NCBI GenBank assembly: GCA_022606425.2
Contig: JAHDVF020001312.1
Location: forward strand, 124,001 to 188,000
Source: Lepidostoma basale
Taxonomy: Eukaryota; Arthropoda; Insecta; Trichoptera; Lepidostomatidae
Direction: 5' to 3'
Length of the DNA stretch: 64,000 nucleotides
Shown here: positions 49,853 to 59,737 of the stretch, in pieces
How positions within the stretch are numbered: position 1 is the first letter of the stretch
How the letters are laid out: the number at the start of each line of letters is the position of its first letter
The notes under the pieces: model-generated
What the model was told of the DNA's origin: nothing
Seen by the model: the letters and a program-made list of their open reading frames with translations, nothing else
Databases searched by the model: none
Translations under genes and position numbers: made by a program

Positions 49853-50689
49853 TACTTTTAATACTCGTACAAAACCTTCATTAAAGATTCAATTCATTCA
49901 ATTTCAACGATCTTGGGGCCAGAGTGAAGATGCTTTGGAGCAAAAGTCCAAATCAACGATTGCTCATAATCATGGCATCTAAAATTTTCCCGGTGTACTT
50001 TCTAATCAACGTAGAAGCACCAAATAGAGATGAGAAGCCTCTTTTCTTCCAAGTGCCCTCACCTGAAACTTCTGTCAAATTCTGAAACAAACTCCAAAAT
50101 GCAATACGCGAAACTTTGAGCGATGGGAACTTCCATGTTCATGCTGTTTTTTAGTTTTCTCGCAGAAGCTGATGTAAATTCCGTATAATTTTGGGGTATG
50201 GGGTTCCGTATAAAATGGTTTTCACTAAGCTTTCGCTTTTTATTACGGCCTTGCTATTTTATTATAACATTTCTAGTCGTACTTCCTTTTCGACCACTCA
50301 TTGCGAAAATGAATAATTTGTAGCTGTTGTGCTCTTCGAAGCTAAACCATGACTTAAACAAGTTCGACAAAATATTGAATAACTTTAGAAATTTCCTTTT
50401 AAACCTGTACAAACTTGTCTATACTTGTATGAACGTATATTTGTATAGAAGGGTCTCAGCCGACTGTACACAACAGGCCCAGCCTTCGACTGCCAACCAG
50501 AGCTCCGAACAGTTGCTTCTTCTAACTGCTGTATCTTTATAACGACTTCGAATTTTAAAAAATCACTTTACCACCGTATTCTTGACATATTAAGGAAGCA
50601 ATTTATGAAGAAAAAAACGGGATTTTTTAAATCCTTCACATGGGTCAACCCCCTTAAGTGATTAATTACATTTAATTAAAAGAACGGAT

Positions 50690-51005
50690 GACCAGATTCT
50701 ATGGACCATGGCAACCGAAAAGCCGAGTGAATAATCCAATTACAGAACAAGTCGCTAGACGTAAATGGCAGTGGATCAGTCACACTATGATGCGTAACCC
50801 AGTATACATCGCTCAGGGCGCACTAGACTAGTCCCCTATAGGGGGAAAGAGGAAGCGAGCCAGACCTAGAGCCACCTGGAGAAGAACCCTGCATGACCAG
50901 ATTAAAGCAGCAGGCCTTACTTGGAATGGTTTTAAGCATCAGGCATGCGATAGAGTCGAGTGGAGAAGGTTCCTTGAGGCCCTTTGCACCACGGAGGTAT
51001 GACAG
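50690..51005 (+). pseudogene. LINE-E, 3' fragment
   Basis: Plus strand: QVARRKWQWISHTMMRNP, IAQGALD, stop, GKRKRARPRATWRRTLHDQI, KAAGLTWNGFKHQACDRVEW and RRFLEALCTTEV. The order (W.GH, RGRP.-like, R..L...K..G..W) is that of the C-terminal tail of RTE/L1-related reverse transcriptases. Clade not resolved. Confidence 0.65.
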
Positions 51006-51034
51006 GACAAAAAAAGAATAAGAAAAGAACGTTG

Positions 51035-51360
51035 AATACGTGGAATATAAATTAAATGAACATAAAAGTTCAAATTGTCCAAACGACAACATGTGCATCA
51101 TCAAAAAGAACATTATGTCTTTTGTGATTTTTATTTTATTTCATATCAATTTTTTTAATATTATTTGTTTTATATATATTTTGTACTATCAAAGTGTGCA
51201 CGGGAGATGCCTATTGGTAACGATGAGGTTCGCAACCCATCACACAACGTCTCCCGTGGGAGCAAAAAGAGAAGGATGGAGTGCCGCATCGGTTAAATTG
51301 TGACAGTCCATTCTTTCTGTCTACCCCTTCGGGAGACGGCGTGGTGGTAGGTTAGTTAAT
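51035..51360 (+). mobile_element. SINE-B, near full length
   Basis: ATAAATTAAATGAACATAAA, CAACATGTGCATCATCAAAA, T-rich centre, GATGCCTATTGGTAACGATG, GTTCGCAACCCATCAC, GCCGCATCGGTTAAATTGTG and the hairpin end GGGAGACGGCGTGGTGG. With 8856-9190 it defines the element. Confidence 0.75.
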
Positions 51361-51379
51361 TTACATGTCTATTACAAAA

Positions 51380-51480
51380 GTAGAGACATTTGATAATGCC
51401 TTAGAAGGGCGAAACATGTCATACCCATAAAATGTAATAAGACTTCTAGAAAACTAACGTTTTCTTTCGTATTAATTATT
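51380..51480 (+). repeat. HH12 plus-strand arm
   Basis: TTTGATAATGCCTTAGAAGG, GCGAAACATGTCATACCCAT, AGACTTCTAGAAAACTAACG. All HH12 parts are present; core TTGATAA. Confidence 0.55.
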
Positions 51481-51539
51481 ACGAAAGTATTCGAAAACAA
51501 TGGAAAATCCATTATAATGGTCCATCATAAGTCAAATTT

Positions 51540-52378
51540 TTAACTAACTAACTAACTAACCATCACGCCGTCTCTCCGAAGGGGTAGGCAGAAAGAATGG
51601 ACTGCCACACTTTTCTCTCCTGACATATTTCTCTCGCTTCCTCAACATTCATACATCGTGTTATGCACGCGCATCGATTTCTCTGACTCCTCACATGGCC
51701 GACATTCAATATTTGATTTATTTGATCGTGCCACGTTTTCCTCGGTCTTCCTCTATTTCTGGTTAAATTACATCATTAACTTATACTTTTGTTACCATTC
51801 TTTCTTCATTCATTATTTCCATGTGTCCAAACAATCTAAATGATCCTTTCATTATTTTGTTCATAACACCATCATTCGCACCGCATTCACTTCTCATATT
51901 TTCATTCGACATTCATCTCAGAGTATCCACACATTCATCTAAGAGATCTAATTTCTGCTGCATTTATTCTAATTTCATCTTTCTTTTGCCAGTTCCATGA
52001 TTCGCTTCCATACTTATGTATGGAAGCGAATTATCAAGGGTCGGTGAAGAATACCATTGTGCACTGCCATTCTAGATTTTTTGGATAGGTTTTTGTTTGC
52101 GATGACAAATTTAAATGCACCATTCACTTTGTTGCTTGCCCCAACCCTTCTTTCAATATCTCTCTCAACTCACACAATCTATAAATAATAATACACGAAC
52201 TCATCTACTTGCTTCAAATTTTCACCATTCACACTAATGTTGCAGACTGTCATGATTTCTTATTTTTCAAAACACCACCTTGGACTTATTAACATACATC
52301 ATCAGATCATTTCGCATGCATGCCTCATACATACTATTCACCAGGACTTCTTGCTTGTTGTCTGCAAGTAGTCAAATT
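51540..52378 (-). pseudogene. RTE-A LINE, long 3' copy
   Basis: Minus strand from the (TTAG)n tail (51542-51560) through AYPFGET, ACITRCMNV-like sequence, TWHDQINQILNVGHVRSQR, NKIMKGSFRLFGHMEIM, the YGSESWNWQ region, RRVGASNKVNGAFK, NISVNGENLKQVDEF and RNDLMMYVNKSKV to EVLVN near 52345. It ends just C-terminal of the catalytic box. A small inverted duplication around 51995-52035 repeats GGAAGCGAAT (TATGGAAGCGAATCATGG and CCATACTTATGTATGGAAGC). Confidence 0.8.
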
Positions 52379-53262
52379 AGTAAATTTGTGTAAATATAAT
52401 TGTGCTTTATATTATATTTTGCAGACACGTTTTAACGTCAAAATTTTAACAACCAGCGACATCTACTGGTATACACAAAATTAAATAATTTATCGGCTAG
52501 TTACATTTTTAACAAACTGAAAAAATGATGTTTATAAATTTCTTTAATATCTTACTGTTCTAGAGGTTTAACGATACACCAATTTTATTTCCCGGAACAA
52601 GGGAGTTCACGAATAGCACTGCTACCTCTATAACAGCTTTGGATAAGCGGAGGGAGCCCTCTATATCTTGGCCATTATAATATACCAATTTAATATACAA
52701 TTTAAAAAAAATTATAAATAAAAAATAATTTTTTTCCGTCAAATTAATATTAATTGCAATATATCGATCTAGTATTAATAACGTTTTCATACATTTGCTA
52801 AGATTTACAAAAATACTGATTTTTAAAAGTCAAAATAATGAACAATGGTGCATGTTAGTTTAAAAATAAAATTGAAATATTAAATAAGAAACTCACGAAT
52901 CTCCCCTAAATATTTCGGTATTGTTTGTTTTCTCCGGAGAAGGACTTAAAATAATTAATATTTGATTCCGTGGCAAATATCCATGGTTACCAAAAAGCAT
53001 ATAATTCTTTGGGTTCATTTATATACAAAATCGTAAGTATTTTAGAATTGCTAACCTTTTACGACAATCACTTTGTATAATTGGGTATCAGAGGAAAAGA
53101 TAACCTCATTATACATAATTATAATAGAAATAACTGCAAATTCCTGCCGCTGACTAAAGTAACTTCAACATAATACAAAGGAATTTAGTTAAACGATCAC
53201 ATTTGATGGACAATTTGAATCTGTTACCAAGAGAACCAGAAAGAAAAAAAGAAGAAAACGTC
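52379..53262. other. No recognised gene
   Basis: AT-rich; a 76-codon minus-strand frame (52560-52790) has no recognisable domain. Confidence 0.35.
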
Positions 53263-53264
53263 TG

Positions 53265-53432
53265 TTTTCTAGCAGTTTTCTTTTATGTTATGAATGACGT
53301 ATTTCGCTGTGCTAAGTCATTATAAAATGTTCATTATTTTATATTTTATAATGTCTTAGCAGGCGAAACACGTGATTCCCATGTAATAAAAAGAACATAA
53401 GTTGTCATTTGCATTAATCATTTATATGTAGT
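53265..53432. repeat. HH12 variant, inverted pair
   Basis: Minus arm TCTGTTTTCTAGCAGTTTTC, GAATGACGTATTTCGCTGTG; plus arm TATAATGTCTTAGCAGGCGA then AACACGTGATTCCCATG. The palindrome is CACGTG-like (ACACGTG) rather than ACATGT. Confidence 0.5.
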
Positions 53433-53439
53433 CTCACGT

Positions 53440-53775
53440 CATTAATTTGGTCATGCCATGTCTTCCTAAGCCTTCCTCGACATATTTTTTCATTCACACT
53501 ACTTATTTTCCAATATATCTATTTAACCATTCTTACCTTATCCATTCGTTCCACATATTCAAACCATCTTAGTGACCCTTTCATAAATTTATTTAGGACG
53601 CATTTATTCGCATTTCATTCCTTTCTAACTTCTTAATTGGGTATTATAACATAAATTATTTTTCCGCACATTCTTCTAAATGATCTCATTTCTACGGCAT
53701 TTATCCTACTTTCATCCTTTTACAACCAACTCCAAGCTTCACTTCCATATGATAAAGGTCGGCACTAAAACCGTG
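53440..53775 (-). pseudogene. RTE-A LINE fragment
   Basis: Minus strand from HDQIN (GGTCATGCCATGTCTTCCTA) to the LQSWWQK-like and SEAWSWL region at 53740. Broken by frameshifts. Confidence 0.7.
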
Positions 53776-53794
53776 TTCGAAGTATCGTTATAGA

Positions 53795-53875
53795 AACAAT
53801 CGACAAACGAGCGTGTCATTCCATCCTCTCTGCCCACCCCTCCGGAGAACGGCGTGATTGTTAGTTAGTTAAGTA
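53795..53875 (+). repeat. RTE-A tail fragment, plus strand
   Basis: CATTCCATCCTCTCTGCCCA, CCCCTCCGGAGAACGGCGTG then ATTGTTAGTTAGTT. It lies next to a minus-strand copy, so the two are in tail-out orientation. Confidence 0.65.
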
Positions 53876-54310
53876 TTATGTTATGATTCGAGAAATACTA
53901 ACAAACATTTCGTATATTTATTATAATTCAATAATACAATCCTCACACAATCTATCTTTCTAGTGAATATTTTTTTCAGGTAGTGATTTTATTAAAAGAT
54001 TCTGTGATCCTAAAATCTCCGTAAATGAAATAGGCCTGTCATTGAAACCCAACATTGTACGCGCGTAATTTAAAATTACAATTTTATTTACAGCTTTGTG
54101 CACGAATGTGTAATGTCACATAAATATTGTGTAACACGTTGAAACATAACACGATCAGTGAATATGAATGAAGTGTTTTGGCGATGCACGTCTGCCTAAT
54201 AAACTTTTGTTTCATAATTTAAACGCACAAGCTGCGTTATGTGTTATACGCTGCTTCCGTGGTAGAATGTTACAAACAAAGAACAGGTTTTAAAAAACAA
54301 AATATACAGC
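53876..54310. other. No recognised gene
   Basis: Nothing supported. Confidence 0.3.
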
Positions 54311-54311
54311 A

Positions 54312-54372
54312 ATGTGATTGACAGCCTTTGTGGCAGAGTGGCAGAGACTATGTCTACAACACCGAAGTCCCT
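54312..54372 (+). mobile_element. SINE-T head fragment
   Basis: AGCCTTTGTGGCAGAGTGG (A box) and ACACCGAAGTCCCTGG, then the sequence becomes jockey-like. Part of the B box is missing. Confidence 0.55.
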
Positions 54373-54965
54373 GGTAAGAAGTCGGCTGGAATATAGTTCC
54401 ATTATTTGGTCACCGCCTGGGATCCTATATTCTGAGTGGAGCGAGTGCAGAAAAAAAATCTGCGCTTTCTTTACCTCGGGGAGCGCGGTTATTACCCGTG
54501 GCTCTTTTCGATTGAATTTTTGTTAGGTATGCTAAGCTATAGAAAGAGCCATGTTAGGAATAAGCCTAATGAAAAATGGACAAGAAGACTGCTGACTTGG
54601 AGACCATGGACGGCAAAGAGAGGTGCAGGGTGACCGCAACTACGGTCGAAGGATGATCTGAACAGACACGTCGGAATAAGCTGGATGCAGTCTACACAAG
54701 ACAGAGTGATATGGAAGTAAATATAGGAGGCCTTTGTCCAGGAGTGGACAAGAATAGGCTGAGGAAGAAGAAGAAGAAGATGCTAAGCTATCAATCATTA
54801 GAGAGAAGGAGGAATATCCACTTGGAAGTTCACTTTTTTCAGCTGATTGGCGGCCATATACAATACTCGAATGTTCTGAGTGATGTAGGTCTATTTGTCC
54901 CTGATAATTACCTTCGTCAAAGACAGCACAGCAGATTATTTTATTTGCCGCGCTGCAGAACCAAC
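54373..54965 (+). pseudogene. Jockey-like LINE, C-terminal region, interrupted by RTE-B
   Basis: Left part (54373-54540): KSLVRSRLEYSSIIWSPP, VQKKNLRFLYLGERGYYPWL (frame change). Right part (54780-54965): MLSYQSLERRRNIHLEVHFF, QLIGGHIQYSNVLSDVGLFV, PDNYLRQRQHSRLFYLPRCR. LERRR, the L-GHI segment and VP-NY-R-R are typical for the end of jockey-type proteins. Otherwise a single frame spans the join once the insertion is removed. Confidence 0.75.
54541..54779 (+). mobile_element. RTE-B 3' fragment with 12-bp target duplication
   Basis: ATGCTAAGCTAT lies on both sides (54529-54540, 54780-54791). The insert reads ERAMLGISLMKNGQ-like sequence, then TRRLLTWRPWTAKRGAG and DDLNRHVGISWMQSTQDRV, and ends in (GAA)n. 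This is a clean 239-bp 5'-truncated insertion into the jockey-like copy. Confidence 0.85.
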
Positions 54966-54967
54966 CG

Positions 54968-55190
54968 GCCAATGGTTATGCCTGTGGATAGGGCAATCTT
55001 ATTGCTTAATCCCCGCGTCCCGCGTTCGATTCCCAGCGATGACAGTGTGAGAAAAAGAACAAATTCTCACCATCTTTGGTCTGGTGAAGAATTCTAGTGA
55101 CAATAAAATGGCGATAGATTAGCTACCGCTCATACGTCACGAAAATCAATACAATAGCTAAACCAAATAATTTTTTTGTTTGAAGAAAGA
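54968..55190 (+). mobile_element. SINE-T body, diverged head
   Basis: The B box GCGTTCGATTCCC is clear (about 55020-55032), the A box region is diverged, and the body ACAATAAAATGGCGATAGAT, GCTACCGCTCATACGTCACG matches other copies. Confidence 0.65.
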
Positions 55191-55362
55191 AGAAGAAAAC
55201 CTGCAGACGTTCATGATTTCATTTCCTTTATGATCATTGGCAAAACTGTCAAGTGCGATAATGCAGAATCATGACGTACAGAATTCGAAATTGCAATCTT
55301 ATATTCATTTCAATTATTCTTCTTCTTATAGTGTCTTGTCAAGTCAGTGTCTTGTTAGAGAG
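55191..55362. other. No recognised gene
   Basis: Nothing supported. Confidence 0.3.
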
Positions 55363-55800
55363 GATGAACCTCTAGACTGCTCAGTCCTGACATATATCTC
55401 AAGCTTTCTCTACATGCAAACATTGTAACATGCACACTCGTTGATTTTTCCAACTTCGACTGTCTCTTATTAACTGTTATTTATTAATTTGACCATGCCA
55501 TGCTTTCTTTGGTCGACCACGGCTTCTTTCTCTACACACATTTTGCTTTTATACAACTATTTAACCATTCTTTTCTGATTCATCCGTTCCATATACAAAC
55601 CATCTAAGGGATCCTTTATAATTTTCACTTATGATTCAATCTGCCTTACATTTGTTCCTTATTTCGATTTCGGTATTCTGTCGTACATTGTTTTCCAGCA
55701 TATTCTTCAAAGTGATCTCATTTCTTTCCCATTTATCCTTCTTTTTCCAGCTCCAAGATTCACTTATATACATACATAAGGGTTGGAACAAGTACATTAT
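55363..55800 (-). pseudogene. RTE-A LINE, 3' fragment
   Basis: Minus strand from the SRLEVHPL-like degraded end through CMLQCLHVEKA, ACMVKPWHGQIN, WKIIKDPLDGLYMERMNQK-like and EMRSLWRICWKTMYDRIP pieces to VPTLMYVYKS. Heavily frameshifted. The hairpin and tail are missing. Confidence 0.7.
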
Positions 55801-55814
55801 TACGTACTTGAATC

Positions 55815-56770
55815 TTTGCTACAGTGGATACATTGGATACAGTGTATACAGTGATATAATTTCTGAACCACATGTGATTTCCGTAGGGGTACCACAGGGA
55901 TCTGTCCTAGGACCAATCCTTTTTATTATATATATTAATGACATAGTAAAAAACATTAAATACTGTAAAATAAGACTGTTTGCAGATGATGCATTAGTAT
56001 ATATATCTGGAGAAAACTACCAATCTATCATAAATAAATTAAATTGTGACCTTAATTTGGCTTAGGAAAAACAAATTAAAATTAAATGTGACTAAGACAA
56101 AATACATGAATATTGGAAATAAAAAAACACCTATTGCAACAACAGTGATGATAGATGATGAAACTATAGAAGAAACCTACGAGTTTAAGTATTTGGGTGT
56201 CATAATAGACAAAAGACTAATATTTTCCCAAAACACAAAATATGTGACTAAGAAGATGGCCAAAAAATATCTCTTTTGGGGAGGATTAGAAGATATATTG
56301 GTGGAAAAACATGCAAGACCGTATACAACGCAATAATTCTTCCCCATATCAATTATTGTAGCAACATTCTGTTTCTGGCTAACGAAGAAGATATGTAAAA
56401 ATTAACTTATCTCCAAAATAAATCACTAAGAATAATCCTACGAAGAAGCAGATACACCAAGATAAGAGTGATGCTGAAAGAACTGAAAATGGTGCCGTTT
56501 AAAAAAATAATTATCTTTAATGTGTTGTTTCTTGTGCATAAGATTGTTAATGGACACACCTCCCTAGAATTCATGAGGAAGATTAAGAGTAACCAGCATG
56601 AACATTCTAATGAGACAAGAAATAAAGAGGCTTCCATTCAGACATACAAAGAAATCACAAAACTCAGTAATGTACAAGGCAATGAAGATGTACGAGGATG
56701 TTCCGCAGGAGATCAGAAGTGAGAAGAAAATGTGTAGATTTAGAATAGAATTAAGTAATTATGTAACCAC
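55815..56770 (+). pseudogene. Jockey-like LINE, reverse-transcriptase palm to C-terminus
   Basis: Frame 1 (to 56063): ISVGVPQGSVLGPILFIIYI, NDIVKNIKYCKIRLFADDAL, VYISGENYQSIINKLNCDL. GVPQGSVLGP is the RT palm motif B and FADD the catalytic box, both intact. A frameshift at about 56060 leads to WLRKNKLKLNVTKTKYMNIG, TYEFKYLGVIIDKRLIFSQN (to 56336). Further pieces are PHINYCSNILF, stop, LQNKSLRIILRRSRY and VPFKKIIIFNVLFLVHKIVN. A 5'-truncated, inactive copy; the only one here with an intact catalytic ADD box apart from the RTE-A at 60.2 kb. Confidence 0.85.
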
Positions 56771-56879
56771 ACTGTAAAATGAATATTGTGTTTTTTTTTG
56801 TAATGTAACTGTTCTTATTAGGACATATGTATATACTGTGGTGATATGAGCTGTCCATGAGGACACCTAACTGTGATGA

Positions 56880-57250
56880 GATCGCCTCCCACCCTTCCAA
56901 GTTATCATCAACTACTATGGTAGTTCCTCCTGGTCACGGCACCAAATGTGGTGGATTGAGCTACCTACGAGGAACCTAACCTTCCTCCAGTCCTATCCTG
57001 GTCACGGCACCAAATGTGATGAAATGAGCTGGTTCCCGATGGTAACCCAGCCTTCATCCTTCCTGGTCATCATCACTGTGATGACCCATCCTGGACACGG
57101 CGCCGAATGTGAGGGATCGCCCTTGTCCGTGAGGAACCTAAGCAGAATCCCTCCTAACCTTCCTCCGCGAATGGTGGAGCTTCCTCCAGTCATTCCCTCT
57201 TCATCCACCTGTACGGAGCTTACAGGTGTTTTACCTTACGCGAGTTGGCC
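56880..57250 (-). repeat. Degenerate tandem block, LTR primer-site-like
   Basis: Three imperfect copies of a phrase that reads on the minus strand TTTGGTGCCGTGACCAGG (near 56932-56954, 56996-57016, 57088-57112). GC-richer than its surroundings. The phrase resembles the start of the internal region (primer-binding site) of some BEL/Pao or Gypsy LTR retrotransposons as I remember them. No LTR pair or gag/pol is seen. Confidence 0.35.
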
Positions 57251-57735
57251 TTCGTGATCGTCTAGAAATAATACCGTATGACCCTTCGTTATGACCGATG
57301 TAATCCGAGCCCTTTTATTTGGCGAATACTGATAATTTCATTCTAAAGCTAATCGTTCCTAACCCTTCCGAATATTCTAAGCAATCCTGACAAACCCACG
57401 TGTAATCAAACTATATGTCACTCAATATTTTCTAGGAACATCTAAACCAAACAACCTAAAATATCTCTAAGTTTACAAAATATAAATTCAAAATATTATC
57501 TCTAGAAAATGTGGCAGCCCTGGAAGAAACATTCACAAATAATTTGGAGCAAATACGATGTACAGTAATTTAAATCAGAGCGTAATGTAATAATGATGCA
57601 ATAAAGAACAGCTTCCTGAAAGGCACAGGTTATATAACAATTCAGTGTCAAAATATAATATATTAAGTATATAAGGAGTTGTAGGGGATTCGGATATAAT
57701 AGTGTTAGTATCGCGGGGAACCAGTCTTTTCGTCA
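57251..57735. other. No recognised gene
   Basis: Mixed composition; nothing supported. It could be part of an LTR if the block at 56.9-57.25 kb is an LTR-element leader. Confidence 0.3.
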
Positions 57736-57871
57736 GACTGATGATTTTTCTCCACTGCTCCACAGCAGGATCGTCTGGTAACCAGACGACCTACTTCCCA
57801 ACCCTTAATCAGTGGACCTGGGGATTCAAACCCATGAACCTGGCCATCACCCTATCAGGGGTTTTCGAAGT

Positions 57872-58154
57872 TCGGTCCACTCACCTTCGAGACAATCTCC
57901 ACCAATAGACAGATAGCAGGGTCTTTCACCATACTACCTTATATTTCGTCTTTCGGTGGGGTCAAAGAAGTGCGCGATCCCAACCTCCCCTAACTGTCTT
58001 CATTCGTCAGCAGTCGGTCCACTCACCTTCGAGACAATCTCCACCAATAGACAGATAGCAGGGTCTTTCACCATACTACCTTATATTTCGTCTTTCGGTG
58101 GGGTCAAGAAGTGCGCGATCCCAACCTCTCCTAACTGTCTTCATTCATCAGCAG
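57872..58154. repeat. Two tandem copies of a 142-bp repeat
   Basis: TCGGTCCACTCACCTTCGAG starts at 57872 and again at 58014. The copies differ at only a few positions (AAAGAAG against AAGAAG; CTCCCCT against CTCTCCT). Recent local duplication. Confidence 0.9.
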
Positions 58155-59255
58155 TCAACCATATTTATGTAGCATAATTTGCATGGGTCGAAGTTTATAT
58201 GTTTATTTATATAGAAGATGGCAAATTTTGTTAGAACGCTACATGTCCATAACTAAGATTTCAGTATTCGATGAGTTAGTGGATACCTGTTTCGGGCGCG
58301 ATGCGTTGGCCCGAGGGTTAGTGAGCTATATTACGTGCAGTATAGGAAAGGTATCGATATATTATATATATATAGGTATATATATTTAGGTACATGTATG
58401 TAATATATAATCGTAAGCATAGTATAATCATGGAGTAAGCCGAACGCATACGTTCCAATTTCCTGAAATATAAATTCTTAATTCTAGACTTAGCTTTTCC
58501 GTCGTAAAAACAGCCCAGGAAAACTGATTCTATAGTATTTTAAAATCTGCAAATGCCGCACCCCTCGTACCACTATACTTGTATACAAAATAAAATGAAG
58601 TTCTTGATAATCAATACAACAAACACCCACTGAATTTAATACCAAAAGCGACCGCTTCCCGTCAGGTCAAAAGTCAACTGCCCCGAACTACCTCTCTTGC
58701 TGGTTCACTACCCTCTCGGCTAAACCACCCCTCTCCCCTCTCCCTGCGTCTCCTCTGCTTCCCGCACCCCTAAAGCCGTCCCTACTCGTTTAGGTGTTAT
58801 ATTTTCTAGTCATTTGAATTTATTTTCGTACATCTGAATTCACGTATCTCTCTCTACGATGGTTCAATACCATCACAATACATATGTACTATTTTAAGTT
58901 AATAAATAAATACATTTCTATTTGCAGTGATTACTGGTATAAAGCATATCAATACCTATGCATATTTATGTTTCGGTGGTTATTTCTTATTTGCATATTT
59001 AAAGGTTAATAAGTGAATAATATTTCAGAGTTATGTAACGTATAATTAAGACGAGTCAACAGATGTGGTGAAATTTACATAAGCATCTCACGCCGGGTTC
59101 TACTCAACCCGCAGGCAACCAGCAGCCTCTGCCATGTCGTGTGGTTTGGTAATTCTAATTGGCAGATCTTCCGATCCATTACCGGGTCAAAGGTTATTCC
59201 AATGAGAGCTTTGTGACTTCGACACGTCATGTAATTAAGACCTAATGGAAAATTT
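58155..59255. other. No recognised gene
   Basis: Includes a C-rich patch (58660-58780, CTCTCCCCTCTCCCTGCGTC). No reading frame or known repeat. Possibly LTR or unique host DNA. Confidence 0.3.
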
Positions 59256-59520
59256 GTTCTTATAATTTGAAATTTGTAATTAATATGCGTTACATAAGAA
59301 TGCCATTATGAATGCAACCTTTTTAAAACAGATATAAAAATGAAGAAGGGAAAAAACGACATTTCGTAATTCTAATGTTTTTTTTTTCTTTTTATAATAT
59401 ACTTCGTACACAAAACACACATTATTACAAAAATAAAACTTAAAAAACAAACACGTTTCCGGCACAGAAGCCCTTAGTCAGTAATAATGAATGAATAAAT
59501 AAATACTACAAATTTAATAT

Positions 59521-59737
59521 AATCAAATGATTTTACTAAAATCTCTTGAATAAAGTTCATTTTAAATAATAATTTCGTCATAATAAACACTTTCGTCTTT
59601 ATTTCGACAGCAACCGGTTTCGCCAGGCTCGCTGGCATCACCAGTCTGTCGATGCCAGTGAGCCTGGCGAAACCGGTCGCTGTCGAAATAAAGACAATAG
59701 CTGACGTAGTTTAAAAACATCGTTTTATTTAATTATT
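59521..59737. mobile_element. HH5 element, both ends recognisable
   Basis: Starts AATCAAATGATTTTACT and ends TCGTTTTATTTAATTATT, the same ends as the 62567-62750 insertion. Contains inverted arms and two hammerhead-like motifs, minus (59603-59650) and plus (59642-59682), overlapping at the centre. Confidence 0.65.
59642..59682 (+). ncRNA. HH5 hammerhead-like motif
   Basis: Stem I CAGT (59642-59645) with GCTG (59679-59682); core CTGTCGA (A6 changed to T); extra T; stem II GCCAG-TGAGC-CTGGC (perfect, 59654-59668); GAAA; palindrome ACCGGT then C, giving GUC. The A6 change is seen in every HH5 copy with a core, so it is a subfamily trait and may reduce or abolish cleavage. Confidence 0.5.

Larger units (their letters stand above)
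49072..50653 (-). mobile_element. TTAA-flanked DNA transposon, degraded (Kolobok-like?)
   Basis: 1582 bp between TTAA copies (49068-49071 and 50654-50657). The ends are GGGGGTTCACCCATTTGA and the complement of TCACATGGGTCAACCCCC. Minus-strand coding remains: an N-terminus MSGRKGSTTRNVII, KKRKLSENHF (50270-50150) and a C-terminal frame 49628-49852 (MGCPFGREAHTYVQKRDETR, ISRSERQPNDGVKQERID, KRKRKEYSMDQESP). A TTAA target fits piggyBac or Kolobok. The C-terminal phrase 'YVQKRDETRISRSE' recalls a Mutator/Kolobok-type transposase family, so Kolobok is favoured. The catalytic part is missing. Confidence 0.65.

Noticed and set aside
57740..57870. tRNA-like B box (GGGTTTGAATCCCC on the minus strand) as another SINE
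   Set aside because: No A box at a proper distance and no match to the SINE-T body.
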